From Pseudomonadota bacterium (GTDB lineage Bacteria > Pseudomonadota > Alphaproteobacteria > Rhizobiales > Xanthobacteraceae), in contig JAEYAW010000013.1 of NCBI GenBank assembly GCA_023404675.1, positions 463,754-527,753 on the forward strand: a stretch of 64,000 nt of DNA, in the 5' to 3' direction. The notes below the pieces were generated by a model. That model was given only the letters and a program-made list of their open reading frames with translations. It was not told where the DNA came from and did no database searches. Below, piece by piece: positions 1 to 8,825 of this stretch; position 1 is the first letter of the stretch, and each line of letters begins with the position of its first letter. The translations under genes and the position numbers were made by a program.

Positions 1-191
1 AGATAGTGCGCGATCTGCTGCGGCGTTTCCACCGCCGTTGCGATGCCGTCGATGTCGGAGAGTTTCAGCCCCGCGTCGGCGATCGCGTTCAGCGCTGCGT
101 CGGCGTGAAGCTGGATCTGCGACATGTCGGGGATGACGCCGAGTTTCGTCGTTTCGGCCGCGCCGACGACGGCCACCTGATTGCGTCGCAT
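1..191 (-). CDS. Thiolase-family protein (acetyl-CoA acetyltransferase / SCP2-thiolase type), N-terminal fragment
   Basis: Only the first 63 or so residues lie in the window; the gene runs off the left edge. The start MRRNQVAVVGAAETTKLG is typical of the non-condensing SCP2-type thiolases that open with a beta strand and a V(V)GxxxT turn, and the following stretch has the usual helix with Asp-Ala-Ala-Leu and 'GLKLSDIDG'. The ATG at 191 is preceded by AAAGG about 8 bases upstream. It begins four bases after the stop of the OB-fold gene, so the two are one operon. Thiolase plus Zn-ribbon/OB-fold partner is a recurrent pair in degradation of CoA thioesters such as steroid side chains and aromatic acids; here the substrate cannot be told. 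The active-site Cys is outside the window. Confidence 0.75.
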   Translation of the reverse strand, partial: MRRNQVAVVGAAETTKLGVIPDMSQIQLHADAALNAIADAGLKLSDIDGIATAVETPQQIAHY

Positions 192-195
192 CGAA

Positions 196-609
196 TCAAC
201 CTTTCGCCGGGCGGAAGAGGGGAAGGGTGATCGCGTCGTCCAGCTTCTGGAACGTGACGTCCAAAGGCATGTCGAGTTCGAGCGCCTCGGGCGTCTGCGG
301 ACAGTCGACGATATTCGTCATCATGCGCGGCCCTTCTTCCAGCGTGACGACCGCGATGGCGTAGGGTGGCGTGAAGCCGGGCGCGGCGGGGCGGTGATTG
401 ATGACGTAGGAATAAAGCGTGGCCTTGCCGCTGGCGGGGAACACGCTGACCTTGCGCGATCCGCATGCCGGGCAGAACGGGCGCGGCGGGAAATAGGTGT
501 GGGTGCAGTCGTCGCAGCGTTGCAGGCGCAGTTCGCCGGCCTGCGTGCCGTCCCAGAAATGCTGCGTCTCGGGCGTCGGCTTGGGACGCGCGCGTTGCGG
601 CTCGGCCAT
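196..609 (-). CDS. Zn-ribbon and OB-fold (DUF35) protein, thiolase partner
   Basis: 137 residues. The N-terminal helix (WDGTQAGELRLQRC) leads into a rubredoxin-like zinc ribbon with CDDC and CPAC pairs (about residues 31-51), then an OB-fold with the family pattern YSYVINHRP and a Pro-Pro-Tyr-Ala strand. Length is typical for the family (about 130-140). Such proteins bind acyl-CoA and act as an obligate or stabilising subunit of SCP2-type thiolases and, in steroid catabolism, aldol lyases. It sits four bases upstream of the thiolase start and is the first gene of that minus-strand operon. Which CoA ester it handles is not shown by the sequence. Confidence 0.85.
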   Translation of the reverse strand: MAEPQRARPKPTPETQHFWDGTQAGELRLQRCDDCTHTYFPPRPFCPACGSRKVSVFPASGKATLYSYVINHRPAAPGFTPPYAIAVVTLEEGPRMMTNIVDCPQTPEALELDMPLDVTFQKLDDAITLPLFRPAKG

Positions 610-879
610 GGTCGTTCAATCTCCCTTTGGTTTCTTCTTGGCGCTTGTTATGCGGCGAAGCGGCGCGCCGGTCCAGCCATTCGGTGCATGGCCCTGTTCC
701 CTCGCTGCATCGAGGCGCAGGTTTCTGAACCTGCGTGGATGGTCGTGCGTCTGACGATCGTGAGGCAGGTCAGGCGGATCGTCCGCAACGCGGAATTCAG
801 CGGGGGATGGTGGGGCAATCGGGACAGCAGGGCATCGGCTGCGTCGGGGTGTAGCTCGCGGTTCTGCGGCGACACCGCC

Positions 880-1314
880 ATGGACGTCTTTGCCGACAGA
901 ATGGCGCGGGTGTTCGGCCGCGTGGGGATGATCGTGGCGGCACCGACCGCGATCTCCTGCGCGGCCTGTCTCGCGATCCCCTTCATCGCGGAAGGTGATC
1001 CGGAGGCTCTGCCGCTGTTCATCGCCACCATCGTGGTGTGGGCGGTCACGTCCTCGACGGCCGCGCTTGCCATCGGCGCGACCGGTGCGGAAAGGCGGAT
1101 CGCCGGCCTGATGTTTTCAGCGCTCGCGCTGGCGATGTTCGCGCGCATGGCCGTTGTCTCGGCCGGCCTCGTGAAACTGCCAGCCTACGCGAATCTCGTG
1201 ACATGGATGCCCGTCGCGTGCTGGGTTGCCGGCGGCGCGGCTCTTGTCTGGCTCGGTGTGTCGCGGTTCTTCCGTCGCGTGGAACGAGCGGAGCCGAGGT
1301 TGGCGAAAGTGTGA
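880..1314 (+). CDS. Small hypothetical membrane protein, four predicted TM segments
   Basis: 144 residues from the ATG at 880. I see four hydrophobic segments, roughly residues 13-37, 43-67, 72-95 and 103-128, with short loops and a basic C-terminus (SRFFRRVERAEPRLAKV). Third codon positions are strongly G/C throughout this part of the frame, which supports coding; the open frame continues upstream to position 181 but that part is antisense to the OB-fold gene. The ribosome site before 880 is weak, so the start may be a little off. No family recognised. It stands alone between the thiolase operon and the receptor gene, and nothing around it gives a function. Confidence 0.55.
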   Translation: MDVFADRMARVFGRVGMIVAAPTAISCAACLAIPFIAEGDPEALPLFIATIVVWAVTSSTAALAIGATGAERRIAGLMFSALALAMFARMAVVSAGLVKLPAYANLVTWMPVACWVAGGAALVWLGVSRFFRRVERAEPRLAKV

Positions 1315-1383
1315 GGTCGCCGCGTGACGATGGGGCGCATGGCGTCATGCAACGTGGCCTCTGGCTTTTCCGACGCAATGAAG

Positions 1384-1399
1384 TTAAGCAATTGCTTAA
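1384..1399. promoter_or_regulatory. Perfect 16-bp palindrome, likely operator
   Basis: TTAAGCAATTGCTTAA is a perfect inverted repeat (TTAAGCAA then TTGCTTAA), followed by an A/T run, 24 bases upstream of the receptor start at 1423. This is the size and symmetry expected of a TetR-, MarR- or GntR-type dimer site overlapping the promoter. No regulator gene lies next to it. Confidence 0.5.
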
Positions 1400-1422
1400 T
1401 TAAAAAATATCGGGAGGAATTG

Positions 1423-2646
1423 ATGAGAATGCGGCTCGGTGCCCTTTTGACTCTTGCGTGTATGGGAATGGGTGTTTCAGCGAGCGCCGAACCCATCACC
1501 AAACCACTCTCCATCGCTGTCCTGAATGACAAGAGTTCGGTCTTCGCCGATGCTGGCGGCGTTGGCAGTGTCGTCGCGGCCCAGCTCGCGGTTGAAGACG
1601 TTGGCGGCAAGGTGCGTGGACAGCCGGTGACCGTGCTCGGGCCGGACCACCAGAACAAGACGGATATCGGTGTGACGCTGGCCCGGCAGGCCTATGACCA
1701 GCAGGGCGTTGACGCGATTTTCGACATTGGCAACTCGGCGATTTCGCTGGCCGTGCAGGATCTGGCGCGCGAGCGCGGCAAGGTCCTCGTGCATGTGGGT
1801 TCGGCGACAGCGGATGTGTTCGGCAAGGCCTGTTCGCCGACCGGCGCGATGTGGCTCTACGACACTTATTCGCTGGCGCAGGGCATCGCCAAGGCTGTGG
1901 TGCAGCAGGGCGGCGACACCTGGTTCTTCATCACGGCCGACTACGCGTTCGGCCATGCCATGCAGGCGGAAGTCGCGAAGGTCGTCGAGGCCGCGGGCGG
2001 CAAGGTGCTCGGCGCGGTTCGCCATCCCGTCGGCACGATGGACTTCTCCTCGTTCCTGCTGCAGGCGCAGGGCTCCGGGGCCAAGGTGATCGCGCTCGCG
2101 AACGCCTCGGGCGACACCGTCACCAACATCAAGCAGGCGCGCGAGTTCCAGATCGGCGAGGGCAAACAGAAGCTCGCCGTGCTGATCTTCTATCTCACCT
2201 CGGTGCACGCGCTTGGACCCGAGGCCACGCAGGGTGTGCAGTATCTCACCGGCTACTACTGGGATAACGACGACGCCTCGCGCGCGTTCGCGAAGCGGTT
2301 CGCGGCCAAGCACGGCGGCAAGATGCCGACCCATGCGCAGGCTGGCGTCTACAGCGCCGTGAAGCACTATCTGCGCGCGGTGGAAGCGGCCAATGACAAT
2401 GATGGTCTGACCGTGATGCGCAAGATGAAGGAGATGCCGGTCGACGACTTCTTCGCGCCCGGGGCCCGGCTGCGCGAGGATGGCCGCCTGATGAACGACA
2501 TGTGGCTCGCTGAAGTCAAAAAGCCCGCCGACGTGAAGAGCGGCTGGGATCTGCTGACGATCAAGAGCAAGGTGAAGGCCGCCGATATCATGCGGCCCAT
2601 CGATGCCGGCGGCTGCACCCGTCTCGATCCGCCGCTGAAGAACTGA
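1423..2646 (+). CDS. ABC transporter substrate-binding protein, branched-chain amino acid/aromatic acid (Liv) type, orphan
   Basis: 407 residues from the ATG at 1423, which has GGGAGGA 6 bases upstream; the frame is open further back but with no such site. Signal peptide about residues 1-22 (MRMRLGALLTLACMGMGVSA). The rest is a type I periplasmic receptor (peripla_BP_6): GVGSVVAAQLAVED near the N-terminus, DHQNKTDIG, and the hinge region FITADYAFGHAM. It shares these blocks with the receptor at 59543, so the two are paralogues. No permease or ATPase genes are adjacent, so it must use components encoded elsewhere or act as a sensor-type receptor. Ligand unknown; relatives bind branched-chain amino acids or aromatic carboxylates. 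Confidence 0.85.
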   Translation: MRMRLGALLTLACMGMGVSASAEPITKPLSIAVLNDKSSVFADAGGVGSVVAAQLAVEDVGGKVRGQPVTVLGPDHQNKTDIGVTLARQAYDQQGVDAIFDIGNSAISLAVQDLARERGKVLVHVGSATADVFGKACSPTGAMWLYDTYSLAQGIAKAVVQQGGDTWFFITADYAFGHAMQAEVAKVVEAAGGKVLGAVRHPVGTMDFSSFLLQAQGSGAKVIALANASGDTVTNIKQAREFQIGEGKQKLAVLIFYLTSVHALGPEATQGVQYLTGYYWDNDDASRAFAKRFAAKHGGKMPTHAQAGVYSAVKHYLRAVEAANDNDGLTVMRKMKEMPVDDFFAPGARLREDGRLMNDMWLAEVKKPADVKSGWDLLTIKSKVKAADIMRPIDAGGCTRLDPPLKN

Positions 2647-2666
2647 GCGGTCCAGGGTCTCGAAAG

Positions 2667-2697
2667 AAAAATGCCCGCGATCCTCGCGGGCATTTTT
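2667..2697. terminator. Bidirectional intrinsic terminator
   Basis: A 14-bp perfect stem (AAAAATGCCCGCGA and TCGCGGGCATTTTT) with a three-base TCC loop, ending in T-runs when read on either strand. It lies between the convergent receptor gene (stop at 2646) and the TPP enzyme (stop at 2702) and would serve both. Confidence 0.9.
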
Positions 2698-2701
2698 TGT
2701 T

Positions 2702-4333
2702 TCAGCCGGGCTTTACCGGATGAATGAACTCCCACGGGCTGGTTTCGGAATCCGCCGGCACGTCGATGGCGATCACGTAAGGCCTGCCCGCCGCCAGTGC
2801 ATGTTCCAGCGCGGGTCTGAAGGCGTCCGGCGACGACACGCGCGCCGCGCCTGCGCCGAACGAATGCGCCAGCGCGACGAAATCGGGGTTCACCAGATCG
2901 GATGCGATGATACGGCCATCGAACGCCTGTTTCTGGTCGCGGCGGACATTGCCATAGGCCTGATTGTCGAACACCAGCGTCACGACATTGATGCCGTATT
3001 GCACGGCGGTTGCCAGCTCCTGCACGGCGAACATGAAGCCGCCGTCGCCGGTGATGGCGACGACAGGCTTGTCGGGGCATGCCACCTTCGCGCCGAGCGC
3101 GGTGGGAAATCCCGATCCGAGCGTGCCCTGATATCCCGAGGTGATGAAGGTGCGCGGCTCGTAAACCGGGAAGCCGAACCATGATGCGAAGCCGACCTGC
3201 GAGAGTTCGTCGGTGACGATGGCGTCGGCGGGCAGCACGTCGCGCAGGATATCGAGATAGGCCATCTGCGGCTGGATCTTCCGGATATCCTGCTCGGCGG
3301 CAACACGCGCGGCGGCAATCGCGGCGCGCCGGGCCGGATCGCTTTTGATCGCGCGCTGCCGGACCTGCCCGAGCAGCTTTTCCGTTCCATCCTTCGCGTC
3401 CGCGACGATCGCGGCGTCAGCGGCGACACGGCGCATCTCCGCAGGGTCGATGTCGATGCGGATCACTTTCTGGCCCGCCGGGCGATACGGCCAGCGCCAG
3501 TAAGGCAATTCCAGCCGCGTGCCGACGCCGATGATCAGATCGGTCTGCGGCCACAGCCGGTAGGCGGCGGCCATGGTCAGCCCCAGCTCATGCGCATTCG
3601 AGACGATGCCGCGCCCGCTGCGGAAGGCGACGACCGGCGCGTCGATCAGTTCCGCGAGAGCGCGGACGTCGTCGGCAGCCCCGAATGCGCCAGATCCGAC
3701 AAAGATCATCGGAGACCGTGCCGCCGCAATCAGGTCGGCGGCGGCGCGCACCCGCTCCGGATCGGCGGGAGGAGCGGGGAAAGCGCCCAGCGGATCGAAC
3801 GGCGCGACCTCGGCCTTCTGGGTAAAAACGTTCCACGGCATCTCGACGGCCGCAGGGCCGCGCCGTCCCGACAGCATCTCCTGGAATGCGCGCGCCACGA
3901 TGATCGGCGCGGAGCCGGGATATTCCGCTCGCTCGGCCCATTTCAGAAACGAGCGGAGCGTGGCGAGCTGGTCCGGCATCTCGTGCAGGTGGCCACGTCC
4001 CTTGCCGAGAAAGTCGGTCGGCACCTGCCCGGTGAGACACAGCACCGGCTCGTTGCAGCCGAAGGCCGTCAGCATCGCCGCGCTGGCGTTGAGAAGGCCC
4101 GGGCCCGGAACGACGCTGAAAACGCCGGGTCGGCCCGTCGCCCGCGCATAGCCGAACGCCATGTAGCCGCAGGCCTGCTCGTGCCGCGCGCCGATCACGC
4201 GAATGCGGTTCTGAGCGCGGGCCAGCGCGTCGAACAAGCCGTAGATCTGCGCACCGGGAAGGCCGAATACGGTATCGACCCCGTGCGCGAGAAGCGCCTG
4301 AACGATGGCGTCGCCGCCGGAAAACGTGGGCAC
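2702..4333 (-). CDS. Thiamine-diphosphate-dependent enzyme, acetolactate synthase large-subunit-like
   Basis: 543 residues from a GTG at 4333 preceded by GGGAGGG; upstream in-frame ATGs would put over 30 low-complexity residues in front and lack a ribosome site. N-terminal PYR domain with the catalytic Glu in GARHEQACGYMAFGYAR (around residue 50), a central domain (VGSGAFGAADDVRAL), and a C-terminal PP domain with the ThDP motif ITGDGGF...LVFDNQAYGN. Family includes acetolactate synthase, benzoylformate decarboxylase and sulfoacetaldehyde acetyltransferase; no small regulatory subunit is adjacent, so a biosynthetic AHAS role is unlikely. It is divergent from an HpcH/HpaI aldolase 150 bp away, suggesting a catabolic C-C lyase or ligase of 2-oxoacids. 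Exact substrate not assignable. Confidence 0.85.
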   Translation of the reverse strand: MPTFSGGDAIVQALLAHGVDTVFGLPGAQIYGLFDALARAQNRIRVIGARHEQACGYMAFGYARATGRPGVFSVVPGPGLLNASAAMLTAFGCNEPVLCLTGQVPTDFLGKGRGHLHEMPDQLATLRSFLKWAERAEYPGSAPIIVARAFQEMLSGRRGPAAVEMPWNVFTQKAEVAPFDPLGAFPAPPADPERVRAAADLIAAARSPMIFVGSGAFGAADDVRALAELIDAPVVAFRSGRGIVSNAHELGLTMAAAYRLWPQTDLIIGVGTRLELPYWRWPYRPAGQKVIRIDIDPAEMRRVAADAAIVADAKDGTEKLLGQVRQRAIKSDPARRAAIAAARVAAEQDIRKIQPQMAYLDILRDVLPADAIVTDELSQVGFASWFGFPVYEPRTFITSGYQGTLGSGFPTALGAKVACPDKPVVAITGDGGFMFAVQELATAVQYGINVVTLVFDNQAYGNVRRDQKQAFDGRIIASDLVNPDFVALAHSFGAGAARVSSPDAFRPALEHALAAGRPYVIAIDVPADSETSPWEFIHPVKPG

Positions 4334-4483
4334 GCTGAAACCCTCCCTTTGTTTTTTTGCCGACGTTTCAGTCCCGCGAATTGCGCTGCGATGCAACTGG
4401 GAATGTCGGTGGAAACGCGCCATGGACATCGCTGCGGATTTCGCTCATCAACCCGTCAGCAGAAGATCAATGGGGTGCGGCGG

Positions 4484-5260
4484 ATGACGAACAGCATCAG
4501 GGACATCTGGCAGGCGGGCAAGGTGGTGCTGAATGGCTGGCTGGCCATACCATCCGGGTTCTCCGCCGAGTTGATGGCGCAGGCGGGCTTCGACAGCGTC
4601 ACCGTCGATCTCCAGCATGGGGTGCAGGACTATCTGTCGATGGTGCAGTGCTTTCAGGGCATGCAGGCCCAGCCGGTCGTGCCGATGGTGCGTGTGCCGT
4701 GGAACGAGCCTGGCATCATCGGCAAGGTGCTCGATGCCGGAGCCCAAGGCGTGATCTGCCCGATGGTCAACACCCGGGAGGAAGCCGAGGCGTTCGTCGC
4801 GGCCTGCAAATATCCGCCGCGCGGTACGCGCAGCAACGGGCCGATCCGTGCGGGTCTCTATGGCGAGGCTGGCAGTTATCAGCGGACGGCAAACGAGGAG
4901 ACGCTGTGCATTCCCATGATCGAGACGCGCACGGCGATCGAGAACATGGAAGCGATTCTCGATGTCGAGGGGATCGCGGGCGTTTATGTCGGGCCGTCCG
5001 ACCTCGCTTTTTCCTACGGTTACGTGCCCAAGCTCGACAACCACGAGCCGGAGATTCTCGCGATCTACGACAGGCTGCTGAAGGAATGCGACCGGCGCGG
5101 CATCTATCCGGGAATCCACTGCAGCGGCCCCGAGGGCGCGCTGCGTGCGATGCGGATTGGATTTCGTCTTGTAACCGTGTCGAGCGATGCCGGGCTCATC
5201 GCCGCCTGCGCGCGTCTGCAGGTGGCGCAGACGCGCGCGGATTCCGGCGGCAAGGCATAG
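4484..5260 (+). CDS. HpcH/HpaI-family class II aldolase (2-oxo-acid pyruvate aldolase or citryl-CoA lyase-like)
   Basis: 258 residues, normal for the family (about 250-270). TIM-barrel features: VTVDLQHGVQDY (the usual DxEHG with Gln in place of Glu), PMVRVPW, GAQGVICPMV, the metal Glu in IPMIETRTA and the metal Asp in GVYVGPSDLA. These enzymes cleave 4-hydroxy-2-oxoacids to pyruvate and an aldehyde using Mg2+/Mn2+/Co2+. The ATG at 4484 has only a G-rich stretch upstream, so the start is moderately certain. Divergently arranged with the ThDP enzyme, sharing a 150-bp control region. True substrate (4-hydroxy-2-oxoheptanedioate, ketodeoxyglucarate or other) cannot be read from sequence. Confidence 0.85.
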   Translation: MTNSIRDIWQAGKVVLNGWLAIPSGFSAELMAQAGFDSVTVDLQHGVQDYLSMVQCFQGMQAQPVVPMVRVPWNEPGIIGKVLDAGAQGVICPMVNTREEAEAFVAACKYPPRGTRSNGPIRAGLYGEAGSYQRTANEETLCIPMIETRTAIENMEAILDVEGIAGVYVGPSDLAFSYGYVPKLDNHEPEILAIYDRLLKECDRRGIYPGIHCSGPEGALRAMRIGFRLVTVSSDAGLIAACARLQVAQTRADSGGKA

Positions 5261-5275
5261 GTAGTTGAACTTGGG

Positions 5276-5653
5276 TCAGTTGAACTTGCCCTGCGCGCTC
5301 TTGCCGTCCGGCAGGGTGATCTGCACGACGCCCTTGACCTTCGCGGGCAGAGCTGCGTCGCTCTTTCCGGTCAGCCGGTTGTCGCTGGTGTAGGCGAGCG
5401 GCACGCGCACGGTCTTTCCATCGATCGTGAAGAGCGCAAATCCTTTCACGCCGCTTGCCGATATCGCCTTGTTGGCCGCGTCCGTAACGTAGACGTCGAC
5501 GTCCGTCTGTTTGACCGTCAGCTCAAGATGATGCTGGCCGGCTTCGACGAGGCGGCCGCCATGGGCGGGCTTCTCGTCGCTGTGGGCGAGGGCCGGGCCG
5601 CCGGCGAGGCTGAGCGAGAGGGTCGCCGCAATGGCGGTGAGGGTGCGTTTCAT
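5276..5653 (-). CDS. Small periplasmic protein of the metal efflux operon
   Basis: 125 residues with a clear signal peptide (MKRTLTAIAATLSLSLAGGPALA) and a His-containing mature start (HSDEKPAHGG, QHHLEL). The rest looks like a beta-rich domain (DVDVYVTDAANKAIS, GKTVRVPLAY, GVVQITLPDG). It is the last gene of the metal efflux operon, 22 bases after the RND pump. Similar small His-bearing periplasmic proteins travel with CzcA/CusA pumps and are presumed to bind or pass the metal. I do not recognise a named family; the metal-binding role is inferred from the histidines and the neighbours. It ends 15 bases from the convergent aldolase gene, with no obvious terminator. Confidence 0.8.
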   Translation of the reverse strand: MKRTLTAIAATLSLSLAGGPALAHSDEKPAHGGRLVEAGQHHLELTVKQTDVDVYVTDAANKAISASGVKGFALFTIDGKTVRVPLAYTSDNRLTGKSDAALPAKVKGVVQITLPDGKSAQGKFN

Positions 5654-5675
5654 CAGGTTATCCTCCTTCGTGGGT

Positions 5676-8600
5676 TCAGTAGGCCATGGTTGGAGAGGTC
5701 TGGTCGGCTGCGCCGGTTTGCTCCTGTGCCGTCTGACGCAGATTTTCGAGTGGCTTCTCGCCGAACTTGAGAAACAGGATCGGCGTCAACACCGCGTCGA
5801 GCGCGGTGGCGCTGATGAGGCCACCGAAGATCGTCACCGCGACCGGATGCAGGATCTCCTTGCCCGGCGTTTCCGCGTCCAGCAGCAGAGGCACCAGCGC
5901 GACGCCGGCCGACAGGGCCGTCATCAGCACAGGCGTGAGCCGTTCCTGAGAGCCGCGGATCACCAGCTCGCGCCCGAACGCGACGCCCTCGTGCAGCGAG
6001 AGGTTGATGTAGTGGCTGATCTTGAGGATGCCGTTTCGCGCCGCGATACCCGCAAGCGTGATGAACCCGATCATCGAGGCGACCGACAGCGGCTGGCCGC
6101 TGATCCACAGCGCGACGACCGCGCCGATCAGGGCCAGCGGAATATTGCCCATGATGATCGCGGCGAGCTTTGCCGAGCGGTAGCGGCTGTAGAGCAGAGC
6201 GAAGATCAGCGCGAGCGAGATGCCGAACAGCACGGCGATGGTGCGGCTGGCTTCCTCCTGGGCGCGGAAGGTGCCGTCGAGTTCGACGCTGGTGCCCGGC
6301 GGCAGCGGCGTCGCCGCGAGCACCTCACGGATCGCCTCAACCGCGGCGGACGTGCTGGCGCCTGCGGCGGTGTTGGCATAGACCGCGATTCGCCGTCGCC
6401 CGTTTTCGCGCAGGATCTGGTTGGGGCCTTCGGTTTCGCGGATGTCGGCGAGCTGGCGTGCGGGCACCCAGCCGGTCGGCGTTTCGATCAGCAGTTCGCC
6501 GAGCTGCTGCGTGGTCCGCAGCCCGTCCGTCAGGCGGATCACCACGTCATAGCGCCGATAGCCATCGAGCAGGCGCGACACCACGCGTCCGTTGGACAGG
6601 GCGCTGATCTGCGACACCACGGTCGCGGGCTGCACGCCGTAGAGCGCAGCCCGTCCGTAATCGACACGGATATCGAGCTGCGGGATGTTGACCTGCTTTT
6701 CGATCTGGAGGTCGGCGAGGCCGGGGACGCTCGCGAGCTTCGCACGCAGCATTTCCGCAGCGCTCCGGATCGTGTCGAGATCCTCGCCGAAGATCTTGAG
6801 CGCGATTTCGGCGCGTACGCCCGACAGCAGGTGATCGAGCCGATGCGAGATCGGCTGGCCGACATTGATCGAGGCGGGCAGCAGCGCGAGCCTGTTGCGG
6901 ATCTCGGTGATGACCTCGCTCTTGGGGCGCGCGTCCGGCTTCAGTTCGACCTCGATCTCGGAGGCGTGGACGCCCTCCGCATGTTCGTCGAGTTCGGCGC
7001 GTCCGGTCCGGCGGCCCACCTGCGCGACATCCGGGATGGATGCGATGATGCCTTCGGCGATCAGGCCGACGCGGTCCGACTCCGTCAGCGAGATGCCGGG
7101 GTTGAACAGGACGCTGATGGTGAACGTGCCCTCGTTGAACGGGGGCAGGAAGGAACGTGGCAGCTTGGTCGCGGCGAAGGCGGCGAGACCCACCGCCAGG
7201 ATCACGACAGCAATGACGAGGCCGCCGTGGTTAAGCGCTCGGCGCAGCATGGCGTCGTTGCCGCGCTTGAGCAGACGGATCAGCGCGCCGTCGCCGTGGG
7301 CCATCTGCTTCATTTGGGGAAGCATGTAGTAGGCCATCACCGGCGTCAGGGTGATGGATACCACGAGGCTGGCCAGAATGGAGATGATGTAGGCTTCCCC
7401 CAGCGGCGTGAAAAGCCGTCCCTCGATTCCCGACAGCGCGAACAGCGGCATGAAGACGAGGACGACGATCGCGGTAGCATAGACGATGCCGGAGCGGACT
7501 TCCTGCGAGGCCGAGATGATGACGTTGAAGACCGGCCGCGGATCGGGCCGCGACCGGTTCTCGCGCAGCCTGCGGAAGATGTTCTCGACATCCACCACCG
7601 CGTCGTCCACCAGTTCGCCGATGGCGATGGCGATGCCGCCAAGCGTCATGGTGTTGATGGACAGACCAGCGAAGTAAAAAATAACGGCGGTGATGAGAAC
7701 CGAGACCGGGATCGCGGTGAGCGAGATGAAGGTCGTCCGCCAGTTCATCAGGAACAGGAAGAGGACGATCGCAACCACGATGCCAGCTTCGACCAGCACG
7801 CGCTCGACATTGCCGATCGAAGCCTCGATGAAGTTGGCCTGACGGAACACCAGGTGCTCGGCCTTGATGTCGCCGGGAAGGGTCGCCGCCATGTCCTTGA
7901 GGGTCGCCTCGATCTGGCGGGTCAGCCGGACCGTGTCGACGGCGGGCTGCTTTTCCACTGAGACGATGACGGCGGACTGTCCCATGTAGCCGGCGTCGCC
8001 GCGCTTGAGTCGCGGCGCGTAGTCGACAGTGGCGACCTGTCTCAGATAGACCGGGGCGCCATTCACCTGCGCGACCACGAGGTTGCGCAGGTCGTCGAGG
8101 CTGGTGGTGCGGCCGATGTTGCGGATCAGGTATTCGCGGGCATGCTGGTCGGTGAAGCCGCCTCCGGCGTTGCTGCCGAACTGTGCGAGGCTGCGTTCGA
8201 GCTGTTCGTAGGAGACGCCGAGGCTGCGCAGCGCCGGCGGGTAGGGCGAGACACGATACTGCCGCACCTCGCCGCCGATCGGAATCACCTGCGCCACGCC
8301 GGGAATCGAGAGCAGGCGCGGACGGATCACGAAGTCGGCGGTCTCGCGCAATTCCATCGGCGAGGCAGTCTCGCTGGTGACGGCGATCAGCATGATCTGC
8401 CCCATCAGCGAGGCGACCGGCCCGAGCTGTGGCTGCACGTTGGCGGGCAACTGATTGCGGACCAGCGCAAGGCGCTCCGTCACCAGTTGCCGGTTGCGGT
8501 AGATGTCGGTGCCCCAGTCGAATTCCACATAGACCAGCGACAGGCCGACGCCTGACACCGAGCGCACGCGTGTCACGCCCGGCACGCCGTTCATCTGCGT

Positions 8601-8810
8601 TTCGATGGGGAACGTGACGAACTGTTCGACCTCCGGCGGCGCGAAGCCTTCCGCCTCGTTCATGATGGTGACGGTGGGCTTGTTGAGATCGGGGAACACA
8701 TCAACCGGCAGGCGGCTGATGCTGAACAGGCCGAGGACGACGAGGACCGCGGAAATCGCCAGCACCAGCAGACGATTGCGCAGGGACTGGGTGACGAGAA
8801 AGCTGAACAT
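5676..8810 (-). CDS. Heavy-metal RND efflux pump, CzcA/CusA family
   Basis: 1044 residues, the usual size for HME-RND pumps. The N-terminal TM1 (NRLLVLAISAVLVVLGLFSI) is followed by the periplasmic porter domain, a TM2-TM6 block, a second large periplasmic loop (FLPPFNEGTFTISV) and the TM8-TM12 block (GNIPLALIGAVVALWISG). The proton-relay segment in TM4 (near residues 385-420) carries the family acidic pattern in IGELVDDAVVDVENIFRRL. It exports metal cations from periplasm or cytoplasm driven by protons, working with the adaptor encoded 15 bases upstream. Sequence alone does not separate Cu/Ag from Co/Zn/Cd or Ni. No TolC/CzcC-type outer membrane factor is in the operon. Confidence 0.92.
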   Translation of the reverse strand: MFSFLVTQSLRNRLLVLAISAVLVVLGLFSISRLPVDVFPDLNKPTVTIMNEAEGFAPPEVEQFVTFPIETQMNGVPGVTRVRSVSGVGLSLVYVEFDWGTDIYRNRQLVTERLALVRNQLPANVQPQLGPVASLMGQIMLIAVTSETASPMELRETADFVIRPRLLSIPGVAQVIPIGGEVRQYRVSPYPPALRSLGVSYEQLERSLAQFGSNAGGGFTDQHAREYLIRNIGRTTSLDDLRNLVVAQVNGAPVYLRQVATVDYAPRLKRGDAGYMGQSAVIVSVEKQPAVDTVRLTRQIEATLKDMAATLPGDIKAEHLVFRQANFIEASIGNVERVLVEAGIVVAIVLFLFLMNWRTTFISLTAIPVSVLITAVIFYFAGLSINTMTLGGIAIAIGELVDDAVVDVENIFRRLRENRSRPDPRPVFNVIISASQEVRSGIVYATAIVVLVFMPLFALSGIEGRLFTPLGEAYIISILASLVVSITLTPVMAYYMLPQMKQMAHGDGALIRLLKRGNDAMLRRALNHGGLVIAVVILAVGLAAFAATKLPRSFLPPFNEGTFTISVLFNPGISLTESDRVGLIAEGIIASIPDVAQVGRRTGRAELDEHAEGVHASEIEVELKPDARPKSEVITEIRNRLALLPASINVGQPISHRLDHLLSGVRAEIALKIFGEDLDTIRSAAEMLRAKLASVPGLADLQIEKQVNIPQLDIRVDYGRAALYGVQPATVVSQISALSNGRVVSRLLDGYRRYDVVIRLTDGLRTTQQLGELLIETPTGWVPARQLADIRETEGPNQILRENGRRRIAVYANTAAGASTSAAVEAIREVLAATPLPPGTSVELDGTFRAQEEASRTIAVLFGISLALIFALLYSRYRSAKLAAIIMGNIPLALIGAVVALWISGQPLSVASMIGFITLAGIAARNGILKISHYINLSLHEGVAFGRELVIRGSQERLTPVLMTALSAGVALVPLLLDAETPGKEILHPVAVTIFGGLISATALDAVLTPILFLKFGEKPLENLRQTAQEQTGAADQTSPTMAY

Positions 8811-8825
8811 GAGTGTCTCCCGTTC

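Noticed and set aside
181..879. N-terminal part of the 377-residue plus-strand frame
   Set aside because: Lies opposite the OB-fold gene and upstream region; only the part from 880 has membrane-protein character.
5631..7961. 776-residue plus-strand open frame
   Set aside because: Antisense to the CzcA-type pump; Arg/Asp/His-rich composition without domains is typical of a shadow of a GC-rich gene.
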